Shown here: positions 1-11,280 of the stretch, in pieces
Numbering within the stretch: position 1 is the first letter of the stretch
Layout of the letters: every line of letters starts with the position of its first letter
Assembly: GCA_022842465.1 (NCBI GenBank)
Contig: JALHPN010000069.1
Coordinates: 1 to 39,341, forward strand
Length of the DNA stretch: 39,341 nt
Reading direction: 5' to 3'
Origin: Polyangiaceae bacterium
GTDB taxonomy: Bacteria > Myxococcota_A > Polyangia > Polyangiales > Polyangiaceae
The notes under the pieces: model-generated
Seen by the model: the letters and a program-made list of their open reading frames with translations, nothing else
Told to the model about the DNA's origin: nothing
The model's database searches: none
Program-made: the position numbers and the translations under genes

Positions 1-1319
1 CGCCCGTCGTCGCGCACGCGCACTTCGACGCTCCGGTTGCCGTCGCTCTCGCACGTCACGGAGATCGCCGCCGCGGGCGGCTTGCCCTCGGCGAGGCGCT
101 CGGCCGTCGTCTCGATCCCGTGGTCGACCGCGTTGCGCAGGAGGTGCACGAGGGCCGGGAAGATCCGCTCGGCCACGGTCTTGTCGAGCTCCGCGCTCCC
201 CCCGGAGACCTGGAGGCGGACCTCCTTCCCCGTCGTCCGGCCGAGGCTCCGCACGAGGAGCGGCAGGCGGTCGAGCACCGCCGACATCGGCACCATGCGT
301 ACGCGGAGGATCGCGCCGCGGAGATCGCGGACCTGCCGCGCGTGGTCCGTGAGGATGCTGTCGAGCTCGCGCGTGTTCACGCCCGCGGCAGCGAGTGCGA
401 CGGCGGCGCGGGCGAGCCGCGAGCGGGTGACGACGAGGGACGACAGGATGTCGAGCGCCGCGTCCACCCGCGACACCTCCACGCGGAGCGAGTCCCCGTG
501 GTCGTCGTGGTTCAGGTCGGGGACGTCGAGCGCCTCGAGCCTCGGCTCGGGCGCGCCAGGACGAGCAGCCAAGAGCTCACGGACTTCGTCTGGGGCCGAG
601 CTCGCCGCCTCCGCGACCGCCGCGTCGTCGCGGGCCGTCAGGACGACGAGGGCGAAGAGGAGGCTGCGGTCTCGCGGCGCGCCCTTCGGCGAGAGCGGGA
701 CGACCTTGACGATCTCGCCGATCGCCGAGACGCGCTCGCGGATCGTCGTGATCGAGAGGCCCAGGTCGGCCTTGGCCTTCGACGGGACGAAGTCGACGCG
801 GAGAGCGCGGAGCCCCGCCATGACACCAACGACGAGCTGCTCGCGCTCCGAGGGAGAGAGGCGCTCTTCGATCTCGGCATCGGCCACCACCGACGCGTCG
901 TCGGTCGCCGAGGGCTCCGGTGCCTCGGTCGCGAGCGCGTCGAGCTCGGCGAGGAGCGCCGCCGGCGCCTCGGCGATCGGCTTCTCGGCGGCGACGGCGT
1001 GCACCCGCGACCCGACCGCAGCGATGCCGTCGACGATCGCGTCGAAGGCGCGGGCCGGGAGCTTTCCTCCGCCACGCTCCGCGTCGCGGAGGAGCGTCTC
1101 GAGGCGATGCGTGATGGTCACGACCGGCTCGACGCCGACCATGGCCGAGAGCCCCTTCACGGTGTGGACGAGCCGGAGCACCTCACGCAGCTCGCGACCG
1201 CACGGACGCCCTGCGCGCACGGACGCGTCCATCGCGACGAGCCGCTGCCGGACCACGCCGAGGTGCTCGTCCACCTCCGCGAGGTAGGCGGCCTTGAACT
1301 CGCGCAGATCGACCTTCAC
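1..1319 (-). CDS. cheA: CheA-type chemotaxis histidine kinase (C-terminus missing)
   Basis: Partial gene: about 439 residues are visible and the reading frame is still open at the window edge. The N-terminus is an Hpt (P1) domain with the motif HTVKG, phospho-acceptor His52. After a variable linker comes a dimerisation (P3) region, then the start of the CheA-type ATPase with VRMVP, an ELDK stretch and the N-box HLLRNAVDHGIE near residues 395-410. In this family ATP phosphorylates the Hpt histidine, which passes phosphate to a receiver; it works at the inner face of the membrane with chemoreceptors and CheW. The start is GTG at 1319-1317, overlapping the TGA of the upstream receiver gene (GTGA), so the two are probably translated together. 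The remaining ATPase and the CheW-like regulatory domain lie outside the window. Whether it serves motility, development or another output cannot be told here. Confidence 0.9.
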   Translation of the reverse strand, partial: MKVDLREFKAAYLAEVDEHLGVVRQRLVAMDASVRAGRPCGRELREVLRLVHTVKGLSAMVGVEPVVTITHRLETLLRDAERGGGKLPARAFDAIVDGIAAVGSRVHAVAAEKPIAEAPAALLAELDALATEAPEPSATDDASVVADAEIEERLSPSEREQLVVGVMAGLRALRVDFVPSKAKADLGLSITTIRERVSAIGEIVKVVPLSPKGAPRDRSLLFALVVLTARDDAAVAEAASSAPDEVRELLAARPGAPEPRLEALDVPDLNHDDHGDSLRVEVSRVDAALDILSSLVVTRSRLARAAVALAAAGVNTRELDSILTDHARQVRDLRGAILRVRMVPMSAVLDRLPLLVRSLGRTTGKEVRLQVSGGSAELDKTVAERIFPALVHLLRNAVDHGIETTAERLAEGKPPAAAISVTCESDGNRSVEVRVRDDG

Positions 1320-1699
1320 GCCGTCGCTCCTCCGAGCAGGCCGTGGACGGCCCCGAGCAGCGCCTCGGGCGTGAAGGGCTTCGTCATGTAGCGGGAAGCA
1401 CCGGCGGCCAGGACGGCAGCCTTCGACGTGTCGTCCCCGCGTGTCGTGACGACGAGGATCGGAAGCGAGCGGAGCGCGTCCTGCCCCCGGACGAACTCGA
1501 CCACCTCCACGCCGCCGATGTCCGGCATGTTGAGGTCGAGGACGACGAGATCGAAGCGCTCGAGGGAGAGACGCTCGATCGCCTCGAGGCCGCTCGCGGC
1601 GTGCGTGACGACGATCGCGCCGTCAGGCCGCAAGCAGGCCGTGATCATGTCGCGCATCACCTTGCTGTCGTCGACCACGAGGATCTCGGTCACACGCAT
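1316..1699 (-). CDS. CheY-like single-domain response regulator
   Basis: A 127-residue stand-alone receiver domain with no output domain. The acidic pair Asp10/Asp11, phospho-acceptor Asp55 (in VVLDLNMPD), the Thr85/Thr86 position and Lys107 (in YMTKPF) are all present, so it should be phosphorylatable. It is the first gene of a minus-strand pair and its TGA overlaps the GTG of the CheA-type kinase, which makes that kinase the natural phosphodonor (inference). It diverges from a hybrid kinase across 172 bp that must hold both promoters; no clear elements were recognised there. It may act like CheY, or as a phosphate shuttle or sink. Confidence 0.93.
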   Translation of the reverse strand: MRVTEILVVDDSKVMRDMITACLRPDGAIVVTHAASGLEAIERLSLERFDLVVLDLNMPDIGGVEVVEFVRGQDALRSLPILVVTTRGDDTSKAAVLAAGASRYMTKPFTPEALLGAVHGLLGGATA

Positions 1700-1871
1700 T
1701 CTCCTTCGCCGTCTATCTGGTTACACGAGCGCGGCGCGCGCGCGAAGGTGGCGAGCGCTCGACTTCCTACCGCGTCACCGTGACGCATGCCGTGACGCCG
1801 CGCCTACGGGCGCGCCCACGAATCGTCCGCGCGCCGCGAACGTCGGGTTTGCACCGGGTGGCCCCCGCGTT

Positions 1872-3911
1872 ATGAACCCGCGCGGGATGATGGTCAGACG
1901 CGAGCGCGGAACGGTCTGGGTCCTCGAGGACAGCCCGCTCGAAGCCGAGATGGCACGCCGCGCCCTGACGCCCAGCGACGACGTCGAGCTCTTCTCGGAC
2001 GGCTCGGTGATGCTCGAGAGGCTCGGCCGCGGCGCCGTGCCCGAGGCGATCGTCCTCGACTGGCAGCTCCCGGGCGTCACGGGCCTCGAGGTCTGCCGCT
2101 TCGTCCGGAGCCTCCACGATCCGATCGCGCTGCCGCTCCTCCTCCTCACGGTCCACGGACGGAAGGAGGACGTCGTCGAGGGCCTCGCCGCCGGCGCGAA
2201 CGACTACGTGACGAAGCCCTACGACGTGGCCGAGCTCGTCGCGCGCGTCGGCACCCTCGTCCGCACGAGCCGCCTCCACCGCGCCCAGGTGGAGCGCGCG
2301 AGGGACCTCGAGCTCGCGGCAGAGCTCGGCGCCGCGCTCGCACGCGCGGACTCCGCGTCCGAGAGCGCGCGACGCTGCGCCGAGGCGCTCGCGAAGCACG
2401 TCGACGCGAGCCTCGTCGAGCTGTGGGGCGTGGCGGGTGACCGACACACGAAGCTCGCGTCCGTCGCGAACGGCGACCTCTCGATCTCGCCCGACGTGGT
2501 GCGGCAGGTCGCGCGCGAGGGGAAGCCGTTCGTGACGAACGACTGCGCATCGCAGCCGTTGCTCGCGTCGTGCGCCGACGCGCCCGGGTTCGCCGCGCTC
2601 CCGCTCCTCACGGGCGGGGGCGCCGTCGTGGGTGTCGTCGCGCTCTGCTCGCGGCGCGCGCTCGACGACGCCGCGGCGACGCTCTCCACCGCGACGGACC
2701 TCCTCGCCGCCGGGCTCGCGCGCGCGCGGGCCGAGGACGAGCGCTCCACGAGCCTCCTTCGTGAGCGCAACGCGCGGGCGGAGGCCCAGGCGGCCAACCG
2801 CAGCAAGGACGAGTTCCTCGCGATGGTCTCGCACGAGCTCCGCACGCCCCTGAACGCGATCTCGGGCTGGACCACGCTCCTGCTCGAAGGCGGCCTCGCC
2901 CCCGACCGCACCCGCCGCGCGCTCGAGGTCGTCCATCGGAACGCCCGCGCCCAGGCCCAGCTCATCGAGGACTTGCTCGATATCTCGCGCATCACCTCCG
3001 GGCGCCTCCGCCTCGACGTGTCGACCGTCGACGTCCCTGCCGTCGCGCTCCTCGCGCTCGAGGCCGTGCGGCTCGCGAGCGACTCGAAGGGGATCCGCGT
3101 CGAGGTCGACATCGATCCCAACGCGGGGGTCGTGCAGGGAGACCCGGCGCGCGTCCAGCAGATCGTCTGGAACCTCCTCTCGAACGCGACGAAGTTCACG
3201 CCCGCCGGCGGCGCCATCACGCTGCGCGTGCGGCGCACGGCGGAGCAAGTCGAGGTCGAGGTCGAGGACACCGGCCAGGGGATCAGCCCCGAGTTCCTCC
3301 CGTACGTCTTCGAGCGCTTCAAGCAGGCCGACAGCTCCGCGACCCGCAACAAGGGCGGCCTCGGCCTCGGTCTCTCGATCGTGCGCCACCTGGTGGAGCT
3401 CCACGGCGGCACCGCCGAGGCCTGGAGCGCCGGGGTCGGCACCGGCTCGCGGTTCACCGTGCGATTCCCGCCCCGCGTGCGGACGCCGGTGGCGGACGAG
3501 GGCCTCTCGCCGATCCCAGAGGCCGTGCGCGCGGCGCTGCAGGGGCTACGCATCCTCGTCGTCGACGACGAGCAGGACTCGCGCGATCTCCTCCAGACCA
3601 TGCTCGAGTCCTGCGACGCGGAGGTGACGGTGACGTCCAACGCCGCCGACGCCTTCGCCGCCGTGCAGCGCGACGAGCCGGACGTGCTCGTGTCGGATCT
3701 CGCGATGCCGGGCGAGGACGGCGTCTCGCTGATCCGCCGCGTGAGGGCGCAGGCGAAGGCGCCGCAGCTCCGCGCGGTGGCCGTGAGCGCGTACGCGCGC
3801 CTCGAGGACCGCGAGCGGGCGCTGAGCGCCGGCTTCGACGCGCACGTGGCGAAGCCGGTCGATCCGGAGAACCTACTCTCTGTCGTCGGCGATCTCGTCG
3901 CGGCGCGGTGA
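1872..3911 (+). CDS. Hybrid sensor histidine kinase, REC-GAF-HisKA-HATPase-REC
   Basis: About 679 residues from ATG 1872; ATGs at 1887 and 1890 are equally possible because none has a clear ribosome binding site. An N-terminal receiver (about residues 10-125, Asp63 in LDWQLPG, TKPY lysine) is followed by a GAF-like sensor domain (about 150-290), a short helical linker, a HisKA domain with His321 in SHELRTPL, and a HATPase with N-box WNLLSNATKFTP and G-boxes DTGQGIS and GLGLGLS. A second receiver closes the protein (ILVVDDE, Asp609 in SDLAMPG). There are no membrane segments, so it is cytoplasmic and probably responds to another kinase through its first receiver. It diverges from the CheY-like/CheA pair and ends 11 bp from the stop of glycogen phosphorylase on the other strand. 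The longer open frame back to 1428 runs antisense through the receiver gene and is rejected. Confidence 0.93.
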   Translation: MNPRGMMVRRERGTVWVLEDSPLEAEMARRALTPSDDVELFSDGSVMLERLGRGAVPEAIVLDWQLPGVTGLEVCRFVRSLHDPIALPLLLLTVHGRKEDVVEGLAAGANDYVTKPYDVAELVARVGTLVRTSRLHRAQVERARDLELAAELGAALARADSASESARRCAEALAKHVDASLVELWGVAGDRHTKLASVANGDLSISPDVVRQVAREGKPFVTNDCASQPLLASCADAPGFAALPLLTGGGAVVGVVALCSRRALDDAAATLSTATDLLAAGLARARAEDERSTSLLRERNARAEAQAANRSKDEFLAMVSHELRTPLNAISGWTTLLLEGGLAPDRTRRALEVVHRNARAQAQLIEDLLDISRITSGRLRLDVSTVDVPAVALLALEAVRLASDSKGIRVEVDIDPNAGVVQGDPARVQQIVWNLLSNATKFTPAGGAITLRVRRTAEQVEVEVEDTGQGISPEFLPYVFERFKQADSSATRNKGGLGLGLSIVRHLVELHGGTAEAWSAGVGTGSRFTVRFPPRVRTPVADEGLSPIPEAVRAALQGLRILVVDDEQDSRDLLQTMLESCDAEVTVTSNAADAFAAVQRDEPDVLVSDLAMPGEDGVSLIRRVRAQAKAPQLRAVAVSAYARLEDRERALSAGFDAHVAKPVDPENLLSVVGDLVAAR

Positions 3912-3922
3912 GCGTCGAGCTC

Positions 3923-6487
<2,565 letters not shown>

Positions 6488-6513
6488 GGGGCGAGCCTAT
6501 CAGAGGCTTCGCG

Positions 6514-7521
6514 TCATCGGGGCGCCTCGGTCGCGGGAGCTGCGGCCGAAGCGGTCGGGAAGACGAGGACGAACGAGCGCTCGCCGACGGCGTAGAGCGT
6601 CGTCCGCGACGGGTCGGCGCCGTAGACCTCGTGCGTCGCGTACCAGGGCAGGGCCTGCCACGTGGACGTCGCCTTCACGTACTCGGGGACGACGAGATCG
6701 AGCTCCGCGTAGCGGCCGTCGGTCGCGGCGACGAGCTCGGGGCCGAAGCTGTACGCCCTCGTCGAGGGCGGCGGCGCGAGGTCGTTGTGCATCATGCCGC
6801 CGTAGGCGACGACGGTGCGCCGCGTGGCTCCTGCGTCGGACGCGGCGCTCCGGCCGAGCAGCGTGCGGACGCGCGCGGCGGTGAGCGACCGCACGAGGCC
6901 GAGCATGACCGCGACCGCGTCGTCCCCCGCGTCGGTGATGGCCTTGAAGTCCGCGCACGTCGGGCGGAGGAGCCACGGCTGTGTACCGAGGGCCTTGGCG
7001 CGCATGCCGAGCGCTTCGTACTCGTTCACGTTCGACGCGGCCTGCGCGGTGGTGACGGGCTTCTGCGCGCTCGCGACGGCCTTCACCTCCTGCTTGCAGG
7101 AGGGATCGGGGGCCCAGAGCTCCACCACGATGTCGCTCGCGCGGGGCGCGACGAGCGGGAGGAGGGTCGTCGTGAAGCGCTTCGTCGCGGAGGAGATGCC
7201 CTCGGTGCCGCGCTGGGCGTGGGCCTCGCCGACGGCGAGCACGAGCGGGTCCGTCGCGTCGACCACGGCGCGGAGAGCGTCCTCGGGGGTGGCGAAGCGG
7301 GCGCAGCGGAGAGGGGGGCCGGCGTCGGGGGAGGCGGGGCGCGCGGAGGCGCAGGGGGTGCCCTTCGCGAGGGGAGAGCGGGGGTCGGGTGCGGGTGCGG
7401 GTGCGGGTGAGCTCCCGCTCGCGGGTGAGGTCGCGGTCGGGGACGGGGTCGGGGACGGGGACGGGGACGGTGTGCAGGCGGCGAGGAGGAGGAGGGCCGC
7501 GACGACGGTGATGCGGGTCAT
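6514..7521 (-). CDS. Putative lipoprotein with Tiki/EreA-ChaN-like motifs
   Basis: 335 residues from ATG 7521, which overlaps the TGA of the upstream lipoprotein gene (ATGA); this fixes the start, although the frame is open further upstream. The leader ends in a canonical lipobox (LAAC, Cys16), followed by a long Pro/Ser/Thr/Ala linker encoded by GC-rich repeats. The folded part carries GEAH (Gly98, Glu99, His101), VVELWAP and a late YGGMMHND motif. A GE.H near the start of the domain and a late GG..HN resemble the EreA/ChaN/TraB-Tiki group of metal- or haem-binding and hydrolytic proteins. That family call is an inference from motifs; no substrate can be named. The predicted location is a lipid-anchored envelope protein. 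The gene runs into glgP. Confidence 0.7.
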   Translation of the reverse strand: MTRITVVAALLLLAACTPSPSPSPTPSPTATSPASGSSPAPAPAPDPRSPLAKGTPCASARPASPDAGPPLRCARFATPEDALRAVVDATDPLVLAVGEAHAQRGTEGISSATKRFTTTLLPLVAPRASDIVVELWAPDPSCKQEVKAVASAQKPVTTAQAASNVNEYEALGMRAKALGTQPWLLRPTCADFKAITDAGDDAVAVMLGLVRSLTAARVRTLLGRSAASDAGATRRTVVAYGGMMHNDLAPPPSTRAYSFGPELVAATDGRYAELDLVVPEYVKATSTWQALPWYATHEVYGADPSRTTLYAVGERSFVLVFPTASAAAPATEAPR

Positions 7522-8462
7522 CGCGGAGGAGCCGTCGGGGCGCACGTCGACACGCCGGCGCCGACGATGCGGAAGCCGCCGACGTCGTTCTTCACGTTCT
7601 TGAGCGAGCCGTCGCCGCTGGCCGCGTACCGCGTCACGGTCGAGGGCTGCCCCACCGACGTGTAGAACCAGAAGTCGCCGCCCCAGAACGAGAAGGCCCA
7701 CGCCGTACCGGTGACGACCCCGTCGAGGGTCTTGTTCCCGCTCGTCGCGCCGGTCGCCTTGTCGATTCGAGCGAGGGTCGCAGGGATGGTGGTGAAGAAC
7801 CCGTAGAGCTTCCCGTCGCCGGTGCCGGTGAGCTCCGCCCCCTTCCCGTTCAGCGGGGCCGAATAGTCGCCGATCCTGGTGAGCTCGAAGGTCGACAGAT
7901 CGATCTTCGCGAGACCCGAGCCCTCGTTCACGCCCGTGATCCCCGCGACGTAGAGGGTCTCCGCCGTGGAGCCGGCGGAGTCCGCCGCGAACGCCATGCC
8001 GAACCTCACGAAGCCCTGCTGTCCCTTCCTGAAGGGCGTCGCGGTGCAGCTCGCGTCGGCGGTGCTCACCTTCATCAGCGAGCCCTCGGACATGTTCACC
8101 CAGGCCGTGCCAGCGCGATCGACCGCCATCGAGTTCGGGGTCTCGGAGGTCGGGCACGAGAGCGGGCCGATCTTCGCGAACGTCAGCGTCGACGGGTCGA
8201 AGCTGTAGAGGTCGTTCTGACCGCTGACGACGTAGACGAGCTTCGCGGCTTCGCTGCATCCGTCCTCGTTCGCGCCCCCCGAGCTCGCTCCTCCGTCCCC
8301 GCCGCTCCCGAAGCCGCCCCCGGAGGAGCCGCCCGACGACGACCCGCCGCTCGACGCGCCGAAGCCGGAGCGCTCGTCCGAGCCTCCGCACCCGAACGCC
8401 ACGCCGCACGTGACGAGCGCGACGACCACGATCCCCGACCCCTCGACCCCGCTGCGAATCAT
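7518..8462 (-). CDS. Lipoprotein with predicted beta-propeller-like domain
   Basis: 314 residues. A hydrophobic leader ends at VAFGCGG (Cys25); the lipobox is not quite canonical because Ala sits at -3. A Gly/Ser-rich linker of about 45 residues follows. The rest shows repeated short strands with motifs such as LYSFDPSTLTFAKIG, TAWVNMSEGSLMKV, GLAKIDLSTFELTRIGDY and LARIDKATG, the pattern of NHL/YVTN-type propellers. No catalytic residues were recognised; such proteins usually bind ligands or partners at the envelope. Its stop overlaps the start of the next lipoprotein (ATGA), so the pair is co-translated. Function unknown. Confidence 0.8.
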   Translation of the reverse strand: MIRSGVEGSGIVVVALVTCGVAFGCGGSDERSGFGASSGGSSSGGSSGGGFGSGGDGGASSGGANEDGCSEAAKLVYVVSGQNDLYSFDPSTLTFAKIGPLSCPTSETPNSMAVDRAGTAWVNMSEGSLMKVSTADASCTATPFRKGQQGFVRFGMAFAADSAGSTAETLYVAGITGVNEGSGLAKIDLSTFELTRIGDYSAPLNGKGAELTGTGDGKLYGFFTTIPATLARIDKATGATSGNKTLDGVVTGTAWAFSFWGGDFWFYTSVGQPSTVTRYAASGDGSLKNVKNDVGGFRIVGAGVSTCAPTAPPR

Positions 8463-8554
8463 GCCGGAATGCTACTCCGACGCGCGTCGGCGGGCGACGA
8501 TCGCGCGGGCTCGCGAGGTGGCTCGCGGTGATCTGCCCTCACCTCTCACACGTC

Positions 8555-9481
8555 TCACGGATCACCGGCGACCTCGAGGCACTCCACCATGCGCGGGCCG
8601 ATCGACGCGACGTCCGCGGCGGGCAGCTTCTGCGAGCCCGGGTGCGAGTCGGTCCCCATGATCGACGCGAAGACACCGGACGCCCGGAGAGCGTCGACCG
8701 CGGTCCCGGGGAGAACGAGATGGCTCGCGATGGCGTGGACCTTGGACGCGCCCGCGCCGAGGTACGCCTTGGCGGCCTGCACGAGCGACGAGCCCGTCCG
8801 GATCATGTCGTCGTAGATCACGACCTCCCGCCCGCGAACGTCGGCGTTCACGCCGGTGACCGCGAGCTCGCCCGACGTCGCGTCGCGACTCTTGTAGACG
8901 AAGGCGGGCTCGACGTGGAGGTCACGCGCGAGCGACTGGACCCACTTGGCGCGCCCCGCGTCGCAGGCGCCGAGGACGAAGGGCGTCGTCCCCATCCGCT
9001 CCTTGATCTTGGCGGTCACGATGGGTGCACCATACACGTGCCGCGTGAGGACGCGGTCGTCGAGGTAGAACTCGATGCCGTCGGTGTGGAGATCGAAGAG
9101 GAGGACCTTCGTCCCGCCCTCGGGCGATGGGATCGACGACAGGAGTCGGGCCCGCGACTTCGCGACGACCACCTCCCCCGTCTTCACCGCGCGTTCCATC
9201 GTCGCGTACCCGAAGTAGGGCATCACGATCGTGAGGGAGCGGGCGCCGCCGCGCGCGATCCCGCACGCGAGGTCGAAGACCTCCAGCCAGTCCACGTCCG
9301 TCGGCGTTCCCCCGAGGAGGACGACGTCGCGCCCCCAGAGCTCCGAGCGGATACGGAGGTAGCGCTCCCCGTCGGGGAAGTTCTTGCGATCGACGACGCC
9401 GTGCTCGAAGTGGCCGGCGGCGAGGAACGCGTGCTCGAGGTAGGCGTAGGACGGAATGGTGAAGAGGAGACGGCGGGACAT
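8555..9481 (-). CDS. Ribose-phosphate pyrophosphokinase-like protein (PRPP synthetase family)
   Basis: 308 residues with the full PRPP-synthetase layout: NFPDGERYLRI near residue 35, FDLHTDGIEFYL (the metal-binding DLH region), a catalytic flexible-loop equivalent around KSRDATSGE, and the PRPP-binding loop VVIYDDMIRTGSS. In the standard reaction it transfers pyrophosphate from ATP to ribose-5-phosphate to make PRPP for nucleotide, His and Trp synthesis. Several positions differ from the housekeeping enzyme: MIRTGSS replaces the usual IIDTGGT, and the KRRPRPN loop is absent in that form. It may therefore be a divergent second copy rather than the main prs. It is transcribed away from the mutase gene across 125 bp and is separated from the lipoprotein gene downstream by 92 bp. 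Confidence 0.87.
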   Translation of the reverse strand: MSRRLLFTIPSYAYLEHAFLAAGHFEHGVVDRKNFPDGERYLRIRSELWGRDVVLLGGTPTDVDWLEVFDLACGIARGGARSLTIVMPYFGYATMERAVKTGEVVVAKSRARLLSSIPSPEGGTKVLLFDLHTDGIEFYLDDRVLTRHVYGAPIVTAKIKERMGTTPFVLGACDAGRAKWVQSLARDLHVEPAFVYKSRDATSGELAVTGVNADVRGREVVIYDDMIRTGSSLVQAAKAYLGAGASKVHAIASHLVLPGTAVDALRASGVFASIMGTDSHPGSQKLPAADVASIGPRMVECLEVAGDP

Positions 9482-9606
9482 CGGGGAGCCCTGGAGTATC
9501 CGCCATCCCGACGGCAGACCGCTAGGAGGGTGTCCCTGAATTCTCCGTCGCTCCCCCGTGCCCGCGTGCTCGCCCCGTGCGCCGTCGCCGTGCTAGAGCC
9601 GCACCC

Positions 9607-11265
9607 ATGACGTACGAGGAGCTCCGTCGCGCGTGGGAGGCGAAGGTCGCTGCGGTCGAGGCGAAGGACGAGCCGCGGCCGCGCGTCGCGAACCTCGCCG
9701 GGCACGCCGACGTCGCGCCCCTCTACGGACCGGACGACCTGGCCCGCGCGGGCTTCGACCCGGTCACCGCGCTAGGCGTCCCGGGCTCCCCGCCCTTCAC
9801 CCGCGGCGTCCAGCCGAACATGTACCGCGGGCGCCACTGGACGATGCGTCAGTACGCCGGGTTCGGCACCGCGTCCGAGTCGAACGAGCGCTACCGCTAT
9901 CTCCTCGCGCAGGGTCAGACCGGCCTCTCCGTCGCCTTCGACCTCCCGACCCAGATGGGGCGTGACTCGGACGACGAGCGGAGCCTCGGCGAGGTCGGGC
10001 GCGTCGGCGTCGCGATCGACTCGATCGAGGACATGAGGCTCCTGCTCCGCGGCCTGCCGCTCGACGCCATCTCGACGTCGATGACGATCAACGCGACGGC
10101 GTCGACCCTCCTGTGTCTCTACATCGCGGTGGCAGAGGAGCAGGGCGTCCCGCGCGCGAAGCTACGCGGGACGATCCAGAACGACATCCTCAAGGAGTAC
10201 ATGGCCCGCGGGACGTACATCTACCCGCCGCGCCCGTCGCTGCGCCTCATCACGGACATCTTCGCCTTCTGCGGGAAGGAGGTGCCCTCGTGGAACACGA
10301 TCTCCATCAGCGGCTACCACATCCGCGAAGCGGGCTGCGACGCGGCCCAGGAGATCGCCTTCACGCTCGCCGACGGCATGGCCTACGTCCAGGCGGCGAT
10401 CGAGGCTGGGCTCGACGTCGACAAGTTCGGGGCGCAGCTCTCCTTCTTCTTCAACGTGCACAACAACCTGGTCGAGGAGATCGCCAAGTTCCGCGCGGCG
10501 CGCCGGCTCTGGAGCACGATCATGAAGGAGCGGTTCGGCGCGAAGACCGACCGCGCCCGAGCGCTCCGCTTCCACGGGCAGACGGCGGGAATGACGCTCA
10601 CGGCGCAGCAGCCCCTCAACAACGTCGTACGCGTCACCATCCAGACGCTCGCGGCGGTCCTCGGGGGATGCCAGTCGCTCCACACGAACAGCTTCGACGA
10701 GGCGCTCGGCCTCCCGACGAGCGACGCGGTGACGATCGCGCTCCGCACGCAGCAGATCGTCGCGCACGAGTCGGGGGTCGCGGACTTCGTCGACGCGTTC
10801 GGCGGGAGCTACGCGGTCGAGGCGCTCACCGACCGGCTCGAGGCGGAGGCGAAGAAGTACATCGCGCGCATCGACGAGCTCGGCGGGATGGTCTCCGCGA
10901 TCGAGCAGGGGTATCCGCAGCGCGAGATCCAGAACAGCGCGTACGCCTACCAGATCGAGGTCGAGAAGCGGCAGCGCGTCATCGTCGGGATGAACGACTT
11001 CGTCCAGGACACGCCGCCGATGCCGGTGATGAAGATCGATCCGGAGATCGAGCGGGCGCAGGTGGCGCGCCTCCGCGCGATGCGCGCGAAGCGCGACGCG
11101 ACGAAGCACGCGGAGGCCCTCCGCCGCGTCGAGGCCGCAGCGAAGGGAAACGACAACCTCCTCCCCCTCGTCCTCGACGCGGTGAAGGCGGAGGCGACCG
11201 TCGGCGAGATCGCCAGCGTCCTCCGCGACGTGTGGGGCGAGCACGTCGAGACGCTGGTGCTCTGA
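9607..11265 (+). CDS. Methylmalonyl-CoA mutase-type large subunit (catalytic barrel only)
   Basis: 552 residues from ATG 9607. It matches the alpha/large-subunit TIM barrel of B12-dependent acyl-CoA mutases: FTRGVQPNMYRGRHWTMRQY, QTGLSVAFDLPTQMG, SMTINATA, GTIQNDILKEYMARGTYI, SISGYHIREAG (the conserved barrel His), TAQQPLNNVVR and LHTNSFDEALGLPT. The Tyr in NMYRGRHW and the Arg in PSLRLITDIF fit the residues that favour methylmalonyl-CoA over isobutyryl-CoA. The usual C-terminal B12-binding domain is absent: the protein stops after a helical tail, so a separate small subunit must exist elsewhere. The role would be propionyl-CoA/succinyl-CoA interconversion or a related rearrangement. No G-protein chaperone gene is adjacent. 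Confidence 0.9.
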   Translation: MTYEELRRAWEAKVAAVEAKDEPRPRVANLAGHADVAPLYGPDDLARAGFDPVTALGVPGSPPFTRGVQPNMYRGRHWTMRQYAGFGTASESNERYRYLLAQGQTGLSVAFDLPTQMGRDSDDERSLGEVGRVGVAIDSIEDMRLLLRGLPLDAISTSMTINATASTLLCLYIAVAEEQGVPRAKLRGTIQNDILKEYMARGTYIYPPRPSLRLITDIFAFCGKEVPSWNTISISGYHIREAGCDAAQEIAFTLADGMAYVQAAIEAGLDVDKFGAQLSFFFNVHNNLVEEIAKFRAARRLWSTIMKERFGAKTDRARALRFHGQTAGMTLTAQQPLNNVVRVTIQTLAAVLGGCQSLHTNSFDEALGLPTSDAVTIALRTQQIVAHESGVADFVDAFGGSYAVEALTDRLEAEAKKYIARIDELGGMVSAIEQGYPQREIQNSAYAYQIEVEKRQRVIVGMNDFVQDTPPMPVMKIDPEIERAQVARLRAMRAKRDATKHAEALRRVEAAAKGNDNLLPLVLDAVKAEATVGEIASVLRDVWGEHVETLVL

Positions 11266-11280
11266 TCCGATCCGATCAGA
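11261..11280. terminator. Perfect inverted repeat spanning both stop codons of convergent genes
   Basis: Arms TCTGATC (11261-11267) and GATCAGA (11274-11280) with a 6-base loop. The left arm contains the TGA of the mutase gene and the right arm contains the TGA of the opposing outer-membrane gene. No T-tract follows on either strand, so if it acts in termination it is a weak or Rho-assisted site. Confidence 0.45.

Noticed and set aside
1428..1871. 149-codon N-terminal extension of the hybrid kinase
   Set aside because: It runs antisense through the CheY-like gene and is Arg/Ser-rich without a receiver-domain match; the receiver begins just after ATG 1872.
7370..7475. GC-rich short tandem repeats
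   Set aside because: They only encode the Pro/Ser/Thr/Ala linker of the lipoprotein, a usual low-complexity tether after a lipobox.
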